A stretch of DNA of 64,000 nucleotides, from positions 1 through 64,000 of the forward strand of contig DAOUCA010000103.1 of the NCBI GenBank assembly GCA_034432375.1. The letters run 5' to 3'. The DNA comes from JAHBVH01 sp034432375. Its GTDB lineage: Bacteria > Chloroflexota > Anaerolineae > Caldilineales > Caldilineaceae. How positions within the stretch are numbered: position 1 is the stretch's first letter; each line of letters starts with the position of its first letter. A program made the position numbers and the translations under genes. The notes under the pieces are model-generated. The model searched no databases, had not been told where the DNA came from, and worked only from the letters and a program-made list of their open reading frames with translations. Shown here piece after piece: positions 52,100-60,129 of the stretch.

Positions 52100-53761
52100 T
52101 TAACGCAGATCACGGGGCAATCGTGCGTTTAGGTCATCGGGGCGCTGAATATCCATTTCAATCTTCTTCTGTTCCAGCCAATTGGTAAAGGCTTCGTTGC
52201 GCTCTTGATCAAGTTTAGACTGTTCTTTAGGCCGGTTCTCATCTTTTTCCAGAACTTCGATGATATGATAGCCAAATTGGGTTTTGATTGGTTCGCTGAT
52301 CTCACCAATGGGTAGGGAGAAAGCGGCTGCATCAAAAGATGCCACCATAGCACCGGGACCAAACCAGCCCAAATCGCCACCATTCGCGCCAGAGCCAGTG
52401 TCGTCGCTATATTCTTCGGCCAACTTAGCAAAGTCTTCGCCAGCAAGCAGCCGTTGTCGGATCTCTTCGGCAAGGGCAAGGGCCTCGGCATCGGTTCGCT
52501 CGACCTGCTCACGTGCTGGCGGCACGTCTACGCTATCGGTAAGCGAGGCGGTACCGGTCAATGCGGCACTATCCGTCAGGGCTGTTGTCCCCGAGATCGA
52601 TTCAACACCTGTGATCGCTGCCGTTGCTGTCAGTGGTGTCGTTGGCGTCAATGCCGTTGTCGGGGTTAGGGTCGTTGTCGGTGTGAGGGCTGTTGTTGAC
52701 GCAACGGCTTCAGTAACTTCAGCGGTTGCACTCACTGTTGCAGCCGCCGTCAATGGTGCCGTTGCCGAAAGCGTTTCTGCCGTGGTGAGTTCATCTGTCC
52801 CCGTAAGTGTTGCGGTTGCCGTGAGCCCATCGCTGGCACCGATCGGTGCGGTAATGATGCCGCTACTATCGATCTCGACGGTCGGTGTCATCACATTGAT
52901 CAGAATATGCCGGGCGTGAACTTGCGCTTCGACGGGTGATACTGTTTCGTCGGCGATTGCCGTTACCAATTTTTCGCGTAACAGCCGGTCGCGAATGATC
53001 TTGCGATAACCGTCGAGGTTCACGCTGTTTAACGTACCCAGCGAGTCAGCCAGTTCATTAAGACCTTCGGTGTATCCTGTGTCTGAAAGAATTGACCGTG
53101 TCGGCAATGGTTCGGCGGTCGGCGCAGTGGTTGCCGTCGCCGTCACCACCAAGCTAGCATCGATCGTTGGTGTAGGCGTGGGCGGCAGAAGCGTAGCCGT
53201 CGCCGTCGCTTGGATACTGGCATCGGCGGTTTCCGTGGCCTGTGGCTCCGTGACGGTGTTGCGATTGCGGGCGATCTCTTCGCGTAAAGCGACGTCAACC
53301 TCTTCATCGCTCACTGTAATGCCACGAGTGACCGCTTCCTGCTCAATCACATCTTCATCGATCATATCATCCAAAACCTGGACACCAAGGGCAAAAGGGC
53401 TGGCCAATTGTGCTTGGATTTGACTGATCTGTGAGCCAAAGATGCCTTGACCAAATTGCTGCTCTAGCTGCTGCATATTCACCAATTGGCCGGTCAACCG
53501 ACTTTTTTCCAGCCGCATACGCTGCCAGAAATCCTTCGTGACAATTGTCTCACTGCCAATGGTTGCCAGTGTCGAATTGGGAATATAGGCAAACGTATAG
53601 AGTGCGCCAACCAGAATTAGGATCAGTGCCACACCAATGGCCAAGCCGACACCCAAGTATAATCTGCGATTATGTTCGCGTTCGCGTTCGCGCAAGCGCG
53701 TTTCTTTGCGAGTAAGTTCGCGTTCTGCTTTTAGCTCCTCGCGCTTTTTTCGCTTGGCCAT
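52100..53761 (-). CDS. Membrane-anchored SurA/PrsA-like peptidyl-prolyl isomerase with Thr-rich insert
   Basis: 553 residues. A basic N-terminus and one membrane helix (33-60) lead to a SurA_N-like helical region (60-275), itself broken by a Thr/Pro/Ala stretch (170-222). A parvulin (PPIC) domain follows, starting VHARHILI (281-288) and continuing ERTDAEALALAEEIRQRLLAGEDFAKLA to FGYHIIEVLEK (about 505). Between those parts residues 291-418 form a Thr/Ala/Val repeat with TALTPTT units. The enzyme should help fold secreted proteins outside the membrane. It begins three bases after rpsR, so it is coupled to ribosomal genes, an uncommon operon partner. Confidence 0.88.
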   Translation of the reverse strand: MAKRKKREELKAERELTRKETRLREREREHNRRLYLGVGLAIGVALILILVGALYTFAYIPNSTLATIGSETIVTKDFWQRMRLEKSRLTGQLVNMQQLEQQFGQGIFGSQISQIQAQLASPFALGVQVLDDMIDEDVIEQEAVTRGITVSDEEVDVALREEIARNRNTVTEPQATETADASIQATATATLLPPTPTPTIDASLVVTATATTAPTAEPLPTRSILSDTGYTEGLNELADSLGTLNSVNLDGYRKIIRDRLLREKLVTAIADETVSPVEAQVHARHILINVMTPTVEIDSSGIITAPIGASDGLTATATLTGTDELTTAETLSATAPLTAAATVSATAEVTEAVASTTALTPTTTLTPTTALTPTTPLTATAAITGVESISGTTALTDSAALTGTASLTDSVDVPPAREQVERTDAEALALAEEIRQRLLAGEDFAKLAEEYSDDTGSGANGGDLGWFGPGAMVASFDAAAFSLPIGEISEPIKTQFGYHIIEVLEKDENRPKEQSKLDQERNEAFTNWLEQKKIEMDIQRPDDLNARLPRDLR

Positions 53762-53764
53762 TGA

Positions 53765-54244
53765 TTACCTGCGCTTTCGCACGATCCGGGTTTGATCGGC
53801 AGTGTAGGGGAGTAATGCCAGGTGACGGGCACGTTTAATCGCAACGACAATTCGTCGCTGCACTTTGGCACTGACGCGTGTTTTGCGTCGTGAGAGAATA
53901 CGACCGCGGCTATCTAGAAAACGCGAAAGGATCGCAATATTTTTGTAGCTGATATCAGCAACTCTGACATCCGAACCAATGCGGCGGGGGCGACCGGAAC
54001 CACTTGGTGCATACTCAGATGGGACATGATATTCATCATCATCATCATCATAGTCGTCATCGTCATCATTATTGTCAAGCACCGGTACGGGGGCCGGTGC
54101 AGAACGGGGGGCCGGCGCTGGCGCTGGCTTTGCTGGTGCCGCGGCAACCGGGCTCTTGGGGGCTTCCGTTGCAGGAGCGGCGGCGGTATTGGCACCCGCT
54201 GTCCCTGTAGTGCTATTTTCTGTTGCGCTTCTTTGCTCGCTCAT
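53765..54244 (-). CDS. rpsR: Ribosomal protein bS18 with an acidic, Pro/Ala-rich N-terminal arm
   Basis: 159 residues, about twice the normal length of bS18 (70-90). Residues 86-159 are a typical bS18 (VADISYKNIAILSRFLDSRGRILSRRKT..., RRIVVAIKRARHLALLPY). Residues 1-85 are an added arm: Thr/Ala/Pro-rich (1-55), then DNNDDDDDYDDDDDE (57-71) and a Gly/Ser/Pro hinge. AAAGGATAA supports the first ATG. The arm would project from the small-subunit platform beside bS6. bS18 arms of this kind occur in some Chloroflexota and Actinobacteria lineages, but an almost pure Asp tract is unusual. Confidence 0.93.
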   Translation of the reverse strand: MSEQRSATENSTTGTAGANTAAAPATEAPKSPVAAAPAKPAPAPAPRSAPAPVPVLDNNDDDDDYDDDDDEYHVPSEYAPSGSGRPRRIGSDVRVADISYKNIAILSRFLDSRGRILSRRKTRVSAKVQRRIVVAIKRARHLALLPYTADQTRIVRKRR

Positions 54245-54270
54245 TACTTTATCCTTTATATCGGCTCATC

Positions 54271-54306
54271 GATCTGGTTATTGATCTGGTTATTGATCTG
54301 GTTATA
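54271..54306. repeat. 12-bp tandem repeat, three copies
   Basis: GATCTGGTTATT is repeated three times (last base changed in the third), directly upstream of the rpsR ribosome site within the rpsF-rpsR spacer. Confidence 0.92.
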
Positions 54307-54499
54307 AAGTCTGCTGTCTCGAAAACAGTGCTGCCAGCTCGTCTACCGACAAGGGGGCTGCTGTTTCAACCAGATTTCTCTAGACCGATGAGTTCTAATG
54401 TAAAAACAATGGTGGTGTAGATAAGGGACTTCGGTCTATCCTGAAATTCTCTAGATCCATTTAGAAACCTGATGGACGCTTTACCAACCTGTACAGAGG

Positions 54500-54802
54500 T
54501 TAGTCGTCTGTACGAACGACCATATATCGAATCACATTTTCGTTTAGGCGCAGGAAACGATCCAATTCATCCGCACCCTCCGGATTCATGGTAAAGCGGG
54601 TCAATACATAATAGCCTTCAAAGAATTTGTTAATGGGATAGGCCAATGTGCGGCGCCCCCAAGGCTCAGAAGCGACAATTTCACCACCATAATTGACAAC
54701 GTTCTGCGCAAAGCGGTCGCTTAACGCGTTCAACGCTTCCTCGTCCAACGTCGGTTGGGCGATGTACACCGTTTCATATTCGTGTACGAGTTCACTACTC
54801 AT
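54500..54802 (-). CDS. rpsF: Ribosomal protein bS6
   Basis: 100 residues: YETVYIAQPTLDEEALNALSDRFAQNV, GGEIVASEPWGRRTLAYPINKFFEGYYVL, LRLNENVIRYMVVRTD - all standard bS6. It binds 16S rRNA with bS18. TAGGAG precedes the start. In most bacteria ssb lies between rpsF and rpsR; here only 255 bases with no frame separate them. A hairpin (ACGAGGGA...TCCCTCGT, 54930-54962) lies upstream in the leader, where a bS6:bS18-binding regulatory RNA might be expected, but the diagnostic loop was not recognised. Confidence 0.96.
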   Translation of the reverse strand: MSSELVHEYETVYIAQPTLDEEALNALSDRFAQNVVNYGGEIVASEPWGRRTLAYPINKFFEGYYVLTRFTMNPEGADELDRFLRLNENVIRYMVVRTDD

Positions 54803-55038
54803 AAAAGACTCCTATTTGCCTGTCGCGCTTATCGGGTGTACCGTATAATAAAAAGAAATATATAACGCAATACGATCCAACAAGCTCTTTCTATGGAGAA
54901 GTCCGCAGGAACATCCTGTGAACAGAAAGAACGAGGGAGTCGGACATGCCGATCCCTCGTTGCAAACCACTAGTTAGTTTATCACAGGGGCATTGAAATC
55001 CAAAATTCTACAAACCTTACGAGCGCTACTACTTTCTC
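54803..55038. other. rpsF / QTMAN-like divergent spacer
   Basis: Holds a stem ACGAGGGA/TCCCTCGT around 54931-54961 and a second palindromic CAGGA-ACATCC-TGTG segment at 54907-54921. On the minus strand TTGCGT and TTATAC (54844-54870) are possible promoter boxes for rpsF. Confidence 0.4.
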
Positions 55039-56181
55039 ATGAGTCATCTTCCAACACACACACTTTGGCTGCTTTCCCCCTATCATACCGGTAGCCACCG
55101 GGCTTGGGCACAGAACTATGAGCGTCACAGCCGGCATCAAGTTCGATTGGTCACAATGGCCGGGCGCTTCTGGAAGTGGCGGATGCAAGGTGGGGCGATC
55201 GAGCTTGCCTCCCAAAGTGAAGATCTCCTGCGCACCTATGGCGCACCGGATGCGATCATCGCAACCGATATGGTGAACTTGCCGGCCTGGCTTGGCTTAC
55301 TGCGTCAACAGCTACCACCGACTGTCCCTATTCTTTACTATATGCACGAAAATCAGCTCACCTATCCAAGCAGGCCGGGTATAAAGCCAGATTTGACCTA
55401 TGCTATGATCAATTGGTTGAGTCAACTGGCAGCTGATCAAGTTGCATTTAACAGTCAGTACCACGCAGATAGCTGGTTTGCGGCATTGCCTGACCTTCTC
55501 AAACAGTTTCCCGATTACAATCACCTGGCCACGATTGAAAGAGTGCAGGCCAAGAGTTCCGTGCTACCGGTGGGGATCGATTGTAACCGTATTCAAGCGC
55601 GCGTGCCATCCTTGCCAGTAGACGCACCAATGGCTGCGCAGCCACCGCTGATCATTTGGAATCAGCGCTGGGAATATGACAAGAATCCCCATGCATTCTT
55701 TGCCTGTTTGTCTGCCCTCAAAGCGCAACGGATTCCATTTCGTCTTGCTGTAGCGGGTGAGCAGTTTCGCAAGGTGCCAAAAGAGTTTACCGAAGCACAC
55801 AAGAATCTCAGCGCCGAATTAATTCATTGGGGCTATATCGCGGCTTATGCTGACTATATCGCCCTCCTACAGCAAGCGGATCTCGTGCTCAGCACGGCGA
55901 TTCATGAATTCTTCGGGATTAGCATCATAGAAGCAATTGCGGCCGGCACCTTTCCTCTGTTACCCAACCGTCTTAGCTATCCTGAACTAATCCCACCAGA
56001 ACTTCATCCCGCTTGTCTTTATGATAGCGAAGAGGCGCTGGTGGAATTAAGTGCACAACGGCTGTTGATGCCCCGCCCTGCACCGCCTTCCCTCCGTCAA
56101 CATGTGCTCACCCACTATGACTGGCCTGTCGTCGCCGCCCAATATGATCGAACGGTTGATCAGTTGGTGGCAAGATCATAA
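55039..56181 (+). CDS. tRNA-queuosine alpha-mannosyltransferase-like glycosyltransferase (DUF3524/GTDC1)
   Basis: 380 residues, two Rossmann lobes. The N-terminal block LSPYHTGSHRAWAQNYERHSRHQVRLVTMAGRFWKWRMQGGAI is the strongly conserved signature of DUF3524, whose animal member (QTMAN/GTDC1) mannosylates queuosine at position 34 of tRNA-Asp. HENQLTYPSRPG and the C-terminal VLSTAIHEFFGISIIEAIAAGTFPLLPNRLSYPELIP complete the family pattern. In bacteria related enzymes are only partly studied. No queuosine pathway gene is nearby. The start has no strong ribosome site. Confidence 0.86.
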   Translation: MSHLPTHTLWLLSPYHTGSHRAWAQNYERHSRHQVRLVTMAGRFWKWRMQGGAIELASQSEDLLRTYGAPDAIIATDMVNLPAWLGLLRQQLPPTVPILYYMHENQLTYPSRPGIKPDLTYAMINWLSQLAADQVAFNSQYHADSWFAALPDLLKQFPDYNHLATIERVQAKSSVLPVGIDCNRIQARVPSLPVDAPMAAQPPLIIWNQRWEYDKNPHAFFACLSALKAQRIPFRLAVAGEQFRKVPKEFTEAHKNLSAELIHWGYIAAYADYIALLQQADLVLSTAIHEFFGISIIEAIAAGTFPLLPNRLSYPELIPPELHPACLYDSEEALVELSAQRLLMPRPAPPSLRQHVLTHYDWPVVAAQYDRTVDQLVARS

Positions 56182-56240
56182 CTGTTTGCAGATCAAGCCA
56201 TCTGCCTGGGCGGCACCACTCAAGTTGAACCAATCAAACC

Positions 56241-56280
56241 AATCAAAAAGAGACGAGCCGTGGCTCGTCTCTTTTTGATT
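56241..56280. terminator. Bidirectional intrinsic terminator
   Basis: A 19-bp perfect stem (56241-56259 and 56262-56280) has an A-run before and T-run after, between convergent stops of the glycosyltransferase and fasciclin genes. Confidence 0.85.
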
Positions 56281-56349
56281 CACAACCAATCTTAGGGGAA
56301 CAATCGCCTCATCGCTAGCAATTGTAGATTACATTTGCTACGCGGCCTG

Positions 56350-58395
56350 TTAATTCGCGGGCGGGATAATGACCGCGTCAATGACATGAATGACGCCATT
56401 GGCCGTCTCAACATCGCTGGCAATGATATTGGCACCATTAATTTTGATTGCATCACCGTCTACTTCAAAGCGCACATCCTTGCCCTGCAAGGTTGTAGCC
56501 GACATGCCATCTGTAATGGCGCCTGAGAGAACTGCACCATTTAAGACATGGTAACGCAATGTATCGGTTAGCTCGGGCAAGCCCAGCAATTGCGCTTCGG
56601 TCAAGCTGAACCGATTGCGTAATGCTACAAAGGCAGCGTCGGTCGGCGCAAAGAGCGTTAACTGACCAGCACCGTTTAACACACTATCCAAGCCCGATTG
56701 ATCGAGCGCCTTTACAAGGGTGGTGAAATTGCCATTATCTACCAGGGTAGCATAGATTGTAGCGGCACTGGCACCTGTGCTGCTGCCGGCTGTTTCTGTG
56801 GCCGTTGGCGCGGTTTCCGTCACTGTGCTGTTGCTGGTAAGCGTTGACGATTCTGTATCGCTCATGCTCTCCGTGGCAGAGACAGCCGTAGTGGCGGTTG
56901 CGGTTGGCGTGGTTGCCGCGGTTGTGCTTGCGCTTGTCGTGGCGGCTGGTGTTGCTGTTGCCGCAGCCTTAGCACCAGAGGTAATCTGGGCCTGGGTCGG
57001 CAGCTTGATCACATCGCCAACTTCGATCACATTGCAGTTGGCAATATTGTTAAACGCACAGAGCGATTCGTAAAGCGCCAGATCGCCATAGATGTCGCGG
57101 GCGATCAAGGCCAACGTGTCGCCAGATTGCACTGTATAAGTGCCACCGGGTTCACCAGTGCGGGCCGTCGTGGTGGCAGAGGCCGTGGTTGTAGTTGTGG
57201 TAGCCGTTGCGCCAGTCGACACTGTACCCGTTGAGGTGGTGCTCGTTGTCACTGTACCGGTTGCTGAAAGGGTGGTACCGCTGGCCTGTGCTTCATTTGT
57301 TTGGCCAGCATCATCCACCAGCACGCCGCCTTCGATGCTCAGCTCGTAGGTGCCGGGCACAGTGGCATTGTTATAAACCAGGACTGTATAGCTACCGGAA
57401 CCGACGACACGGAAACTAGCGACACGTTCATTGTCGACGCCACGGAAGACACGGTTACCGGCAGCGATGGCAACATCACTTGGGTCAGTTCCAGCAAGGA
57501 ACTGTTTGAACCCATCGCTATCTAACACCCAAAAATTCAGACGGCGCCCCAGTTCACTGTTATCCTGCGGCTCATAGGTCAGACGCAAGGTAACCTGTGC
57601 ATCACGCCCTTCCGGCTCCAACCCCAAGAAGTGTTGCGCATTTTGCTCGGGCAAACTACCACTTAGCTTGGTGGCACGGGCCGTTCCGCCGACCGTGGTT
57701 GCCGCGGGGGCAGCCGGTGTAGCCGTTGCTGTAACAGCGGTAGCGGTGGTGATAGCGGTGGTGGCGGCAACGGTCGGCGTGCTTTCTGCAACCGTCGTTG
57801 TCGTTGTAGAGGCCACTGTGCTTGTCACTGCAGTGCTGGCAGAGGGTGTGGTCGCTGTATCCCCTTCTGTTGTGGCAGTTGCATTGGGGTCTGTCACCTG
57901 ACCAGATCCATCAATAATAAATGCATTGGTCGCCCGCAGGGTAAAGGTCGCATCCTGGCTTGACTCGTTGGAGACGACAACTGTATAAATGGCGGTGCCA
58001 ATGGCGTTAAACGAAGCCCCCAATGTATTATCAGGACCATTGAGAACAAAGTTTGCGCTACCAGCACCGAGTGCAATGGTGCTCAGTGAATCCTCGCCGA
58101 CGCGGCGGACACCCTGATCATCCAGGATAAAGAAGTTCAACCCTTGATCGGCTGGATTGTTCCGATCCCATTCGGCAATCAAGGTGACTTGTGCGCCTGA
58201 AGTTTCTGGTTCTATGGCGAGCCAGATTTGCGCAAATTTACCACCTGGAATGGTTCCGGTAACTTCTTTGGCGCGCACTTGCTGCATCAGCGGAGCGGCA
58301 GTTGCCATTGTTGTATGAAATGAAACAAACGCTGTTATAAATAGAAGTGCCACGGCGATGGCGGCAATCATCTTGTACAGGGAATACTTTTGCAT
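56350..58395 (-). CDS. Secreted LysM/fasciclin multidomain protein
   Basis: 681 residues. Signal sequence (1-35). Two similar beta-sandwich domains (about 40-170 and 235-365; each with GxxxAQxWLxLEPE..AQVTL and AIYTVVVSN / SYTVLVYNN strands) resemble bacterial pre-peptidase C-terminal-type modules. A LysM domain (about 420-470, YTVQSGDTLALIARDIYGD...VIEVGDVIKLP) follows, then a Thr-rich linker and a C-terminal FAS1/fasciclin domain (about 545-681: FTTLVKALDQSGLDSVLN, LTLFAPTDAAFVAL, LRYHVLNGAVLSG, NGVIHVIDAVI). FAS1 domains mediate adhesion; LysM would hold it on peptidoglycan. GGGAGG supports the start. Confidence 0.9.
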   Translation of the reverse strand: MQKYSLYKMIAAIAVALLFITAFVSFHTTMATAAPLMQQVRAKEVTGTIPGGKFAQIWLAIEPETSGAQVTLIAEWDRNNPADQGLNFFILDDQGVRRVGEDSLSTIALGAGSANFVLNGPDNTLGASFNAIGTAIYTVVVSNESSQDATFTLRATNAFIIDGSGQVTDPNATATTEGDTATTPSASTAVTSTVASTTTTTVAESTPTVAATTAITTATAVTATATPAAPAATTVGGTARATKLSGSLPEQNAQHFLGLEPEGRDAQVTLRLTYEPQDNSELGRRLNFWVLDSDGFKQFLAGTDPSDVAIAAGNRVFRGVDNERVASFRVVGSGSYTVLVYNNATVPGTYELSIEGGVLVDDAGQTNEAQASGTTLSATGTVTTSTTSTGTVSTGATATTTTTTASATTTARTGEPGGTYTVQSGDTLALIARDIYGDLALYESLCAFNNIANCNVIEVGDVIKLPTQAQITSGAKAAATATPAATTSASTTAATTPTATATTAVSATESMSDTESSTLTSNSTVTETAPTATETAGSSTGASAATIYATLVDNGNFTTLVKALDQSGLDSVLNGAGQLTLFAPTDAAFVALRNRFSLTEAQLLGLPELTDTLRYHVLNGAVLSGAITDGMSATTLQGKDVRFEVDGDAIKINGANIIASDVETANGVIHVIDAVIIPPAN

Positions 58396-58847
58396 ATTGG
58401 CCTCCCAATAAGGTTGATTCGATCAGAATTGCGACTAGACCCAGAAGGATTCTGGAATTTGTTGCTTGATCTACAAAATTTCACAGTTTCGCCCATCTGT
58501 AAAGATAGAGCCGTTCGTCTTTATAAAAGTTTAAAAACCATCTCTCGAATTTGTTTCCGCTTGAACCTACTTTAGTAAGGCAGGATATAGACGCCCTTGC
58601 CTGGCTCTTGGTTCCCAATAGATTATACTTCACAACAGGACTTCACAACAGGACTTCACAGCAATTGAGCCTGCGCTTGACATACCAACTGGCAAATTAC
58701 ACATTGTGTACAAGATATCTATTATAATGCGTCCGTCAAGTGGTGGCAAAATGCAGGCAGAATCACCTGCTGAAACGCAATCCTCCTTGCCATCTATCCA
58801 AAAATTCTCTGTTCCCTCTGGGCCACAACCGATTTTTGGACAAGTTC
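58396..58847. other. 452-base spacer with 13-bp repeat
   Basis: Upstream of the fasciclin gene and downstream of the Ig-like repeat gene. ACTTCACAACAGG repeats twice plus a partial third copy (58627-58663). A 111-codon rightward frame (58706-59041) overlaps the next gene and has no family likeness. Confidence 0.6.
58627..58663. repeat. 13-bp tandem repeat, nearly three copies
   Basis: ACTTCACAACAGG occurs at 58627 and 58640, followed by ACTTCACAG at 58653. Confidence 0.92.
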
Positions 58848-60122
58848 TTACCCAAAGGGTGTTGGTGTCGGCGTCACCTGTGGCGGTGGCCGCAGCAGTT
58901 GCAATTGTGGCACAATATAATCGAGCCGTCTTCCATCTTGTTCAACGATACGTAGACGGAAATCATACGCTCCCAAGGGCAACTGATTCAAGTCGAGGGT
59001 TGCCAACACGCCACCCAACGGTACGCGCTCTTCACTGGTAACCAATTGGTTCCATTCGAGTGTGCCGCTCGGTCGCCAAGCTAGCTCCCAATGCGCAAAG
59101 TTTGTCGTATCGGCACCACCGATAAATTCGATAATCCCACTGACATTGGTATTGGGCAGGGGGCGGATAATACCGGCTTGAATCGGTGTTGCCGTTGGTG
59201 TGGGGACAAAGACATAGGTGTTATTGGCAATAAAGAGGCGACGCACTTCAAATTCATCATAGTTGCCATCGCGATAGACAATGCGCAGCCGCAAATCGTA
59301 CTCGCCATCCGTCCAACGGGTGGTATCAAGCGTATAGATCGCTTTCTGCCAGAGTTGCATCGTGCTAACGGTAAGCTGCTCCCATGCTTCAAAACCCGAA
59401 CCAGAGATCTCCAATTCATAATGATCGAAGGGATTTTTGGGAAATCCATTCACGGTGCCGATCACAGCAACCTGGCCGCGAATGACCTCATTCGTACGGG
59501 GCGAAAAGATGCCCTGCCCATTTGGAACGAAACTGATATACTCGGGCGTGGGGCTGGGTGTGGCGGTCGGGATGATCACTAGCGGGGGCAGCGGTGTGCC
59601 GAGCTCATTGACGAGTGGCGTGGGCGTGGGTGGGTTGGCGTTACGAATCTCCACATCGCGCGCAAATACTTCACTATAGTTGCCATTGCTGTCAATCGCC
59701 CGCACACGCAGATCATAAAATCCATCGGGATATTGGGTCGTATCAAGCAGATAGAGTGTCCCATTGCGCACAATCTCCGCGCTGGATGTTAACCCGATCC
59801 AATCTTCGCTGCTTGCCTCGCTGATATGGATATCGTATCGACGGAAGCCTGGGATCAACGCCGTGCCTTGAATCGCAACAAAGCCAGCAACGGCATCACC
59901 TGTATGGGGCGCCACCAGTTCATTGACAACCCGCAAATCCGCTGTGGCGGTGGCCGTAGGCAGATCTTGTGCCGACACGGCCGGCAAACGGTGGGCAGGG
60001 ACAAACCAACAGAGACCAAGCGTGCCGCCCAGCACCATGACCAACAGAAGTCGCTTTGCCCATTGTGCGCTAGCCCATTGGGGTCTAAGCCGCTGTACTG
60101 CAATCATGCATTTCCCCATCAT
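58848..60122 (-). CDS. Ig-like triple-repeat envelope protein
   Basis: Start ATG 60122 (or 60119/60107) lies eight bases after the PBP stop; 424 residues. One N-terminal membrane segment (about 24-48, LLLVMVLGGTLGLCWFVPA) is followed by three beta-rich repeats. Each ends in a similar hairpin: LLDTTQYPDGFYDLRVRAID, TLDTTRWTDGEYDLRLRIVY and TLDLNQLPLGAYDFRLRIVE. Pro/Thr linkers (PTATPSPTPE) join the repeats. The repeat is frequent in Chloroflexota proteins next to penicillin-binding proteins. Tight spacing with the PBP gene implies partnership in wall assembly or surface anchoring. No enzyme motif was seen. Confidence 0.8.
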   Translation of the reverse strand: MMGKCMIAVQRLRPQWASAQWAKRLLLVMVLGGTLGLCWFVPAHRLPAVSAQDLPTATATADLRVVNELVAPHTGDAVAGFVAIQGTALIPGFRRYDIHISEASSEDWIGLTSSAEIVRNGTLYLLDTTQYPDGFYDLRVRAIDSNGNYSEVFARDVEIRNANPPTPTPLVNELGTPLPPLVIIPTATPSPTPEYISFVPNGQGIFSPRTNEVIRGQVAVIGTVNGFPKNPFDHYELEISGSGFEAWEQLTVSTMQLWQKAIYTLDTTRWTDGEYDLRLRIVYRDGNYDEFEVRRLFIANNTYVFVPTPTATPIQAGIIRPLPNTNVSGIIEFIGGADTTNFAHWELAWRPSGTLEWNQLVTSEERVPLGGVLATLDLNQLPLGAYDFRLRIVEQDGRRLDYIVPQLQLLRPPPQVTPTPTPFG

Positions 60123-60129
60123 AAACAGC

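Noticed and set aside
54803..55038. bS6:bS18 ribosomal leader motif
   Set aside because: A stem is present but the diagnostic binding loop could not be recognised by eye.
58706..59041. 111-codon frame overlapping the Ig-like repeat gene
   Set aside because: The second half is antisense to a real gene and the first half has no family likeness.
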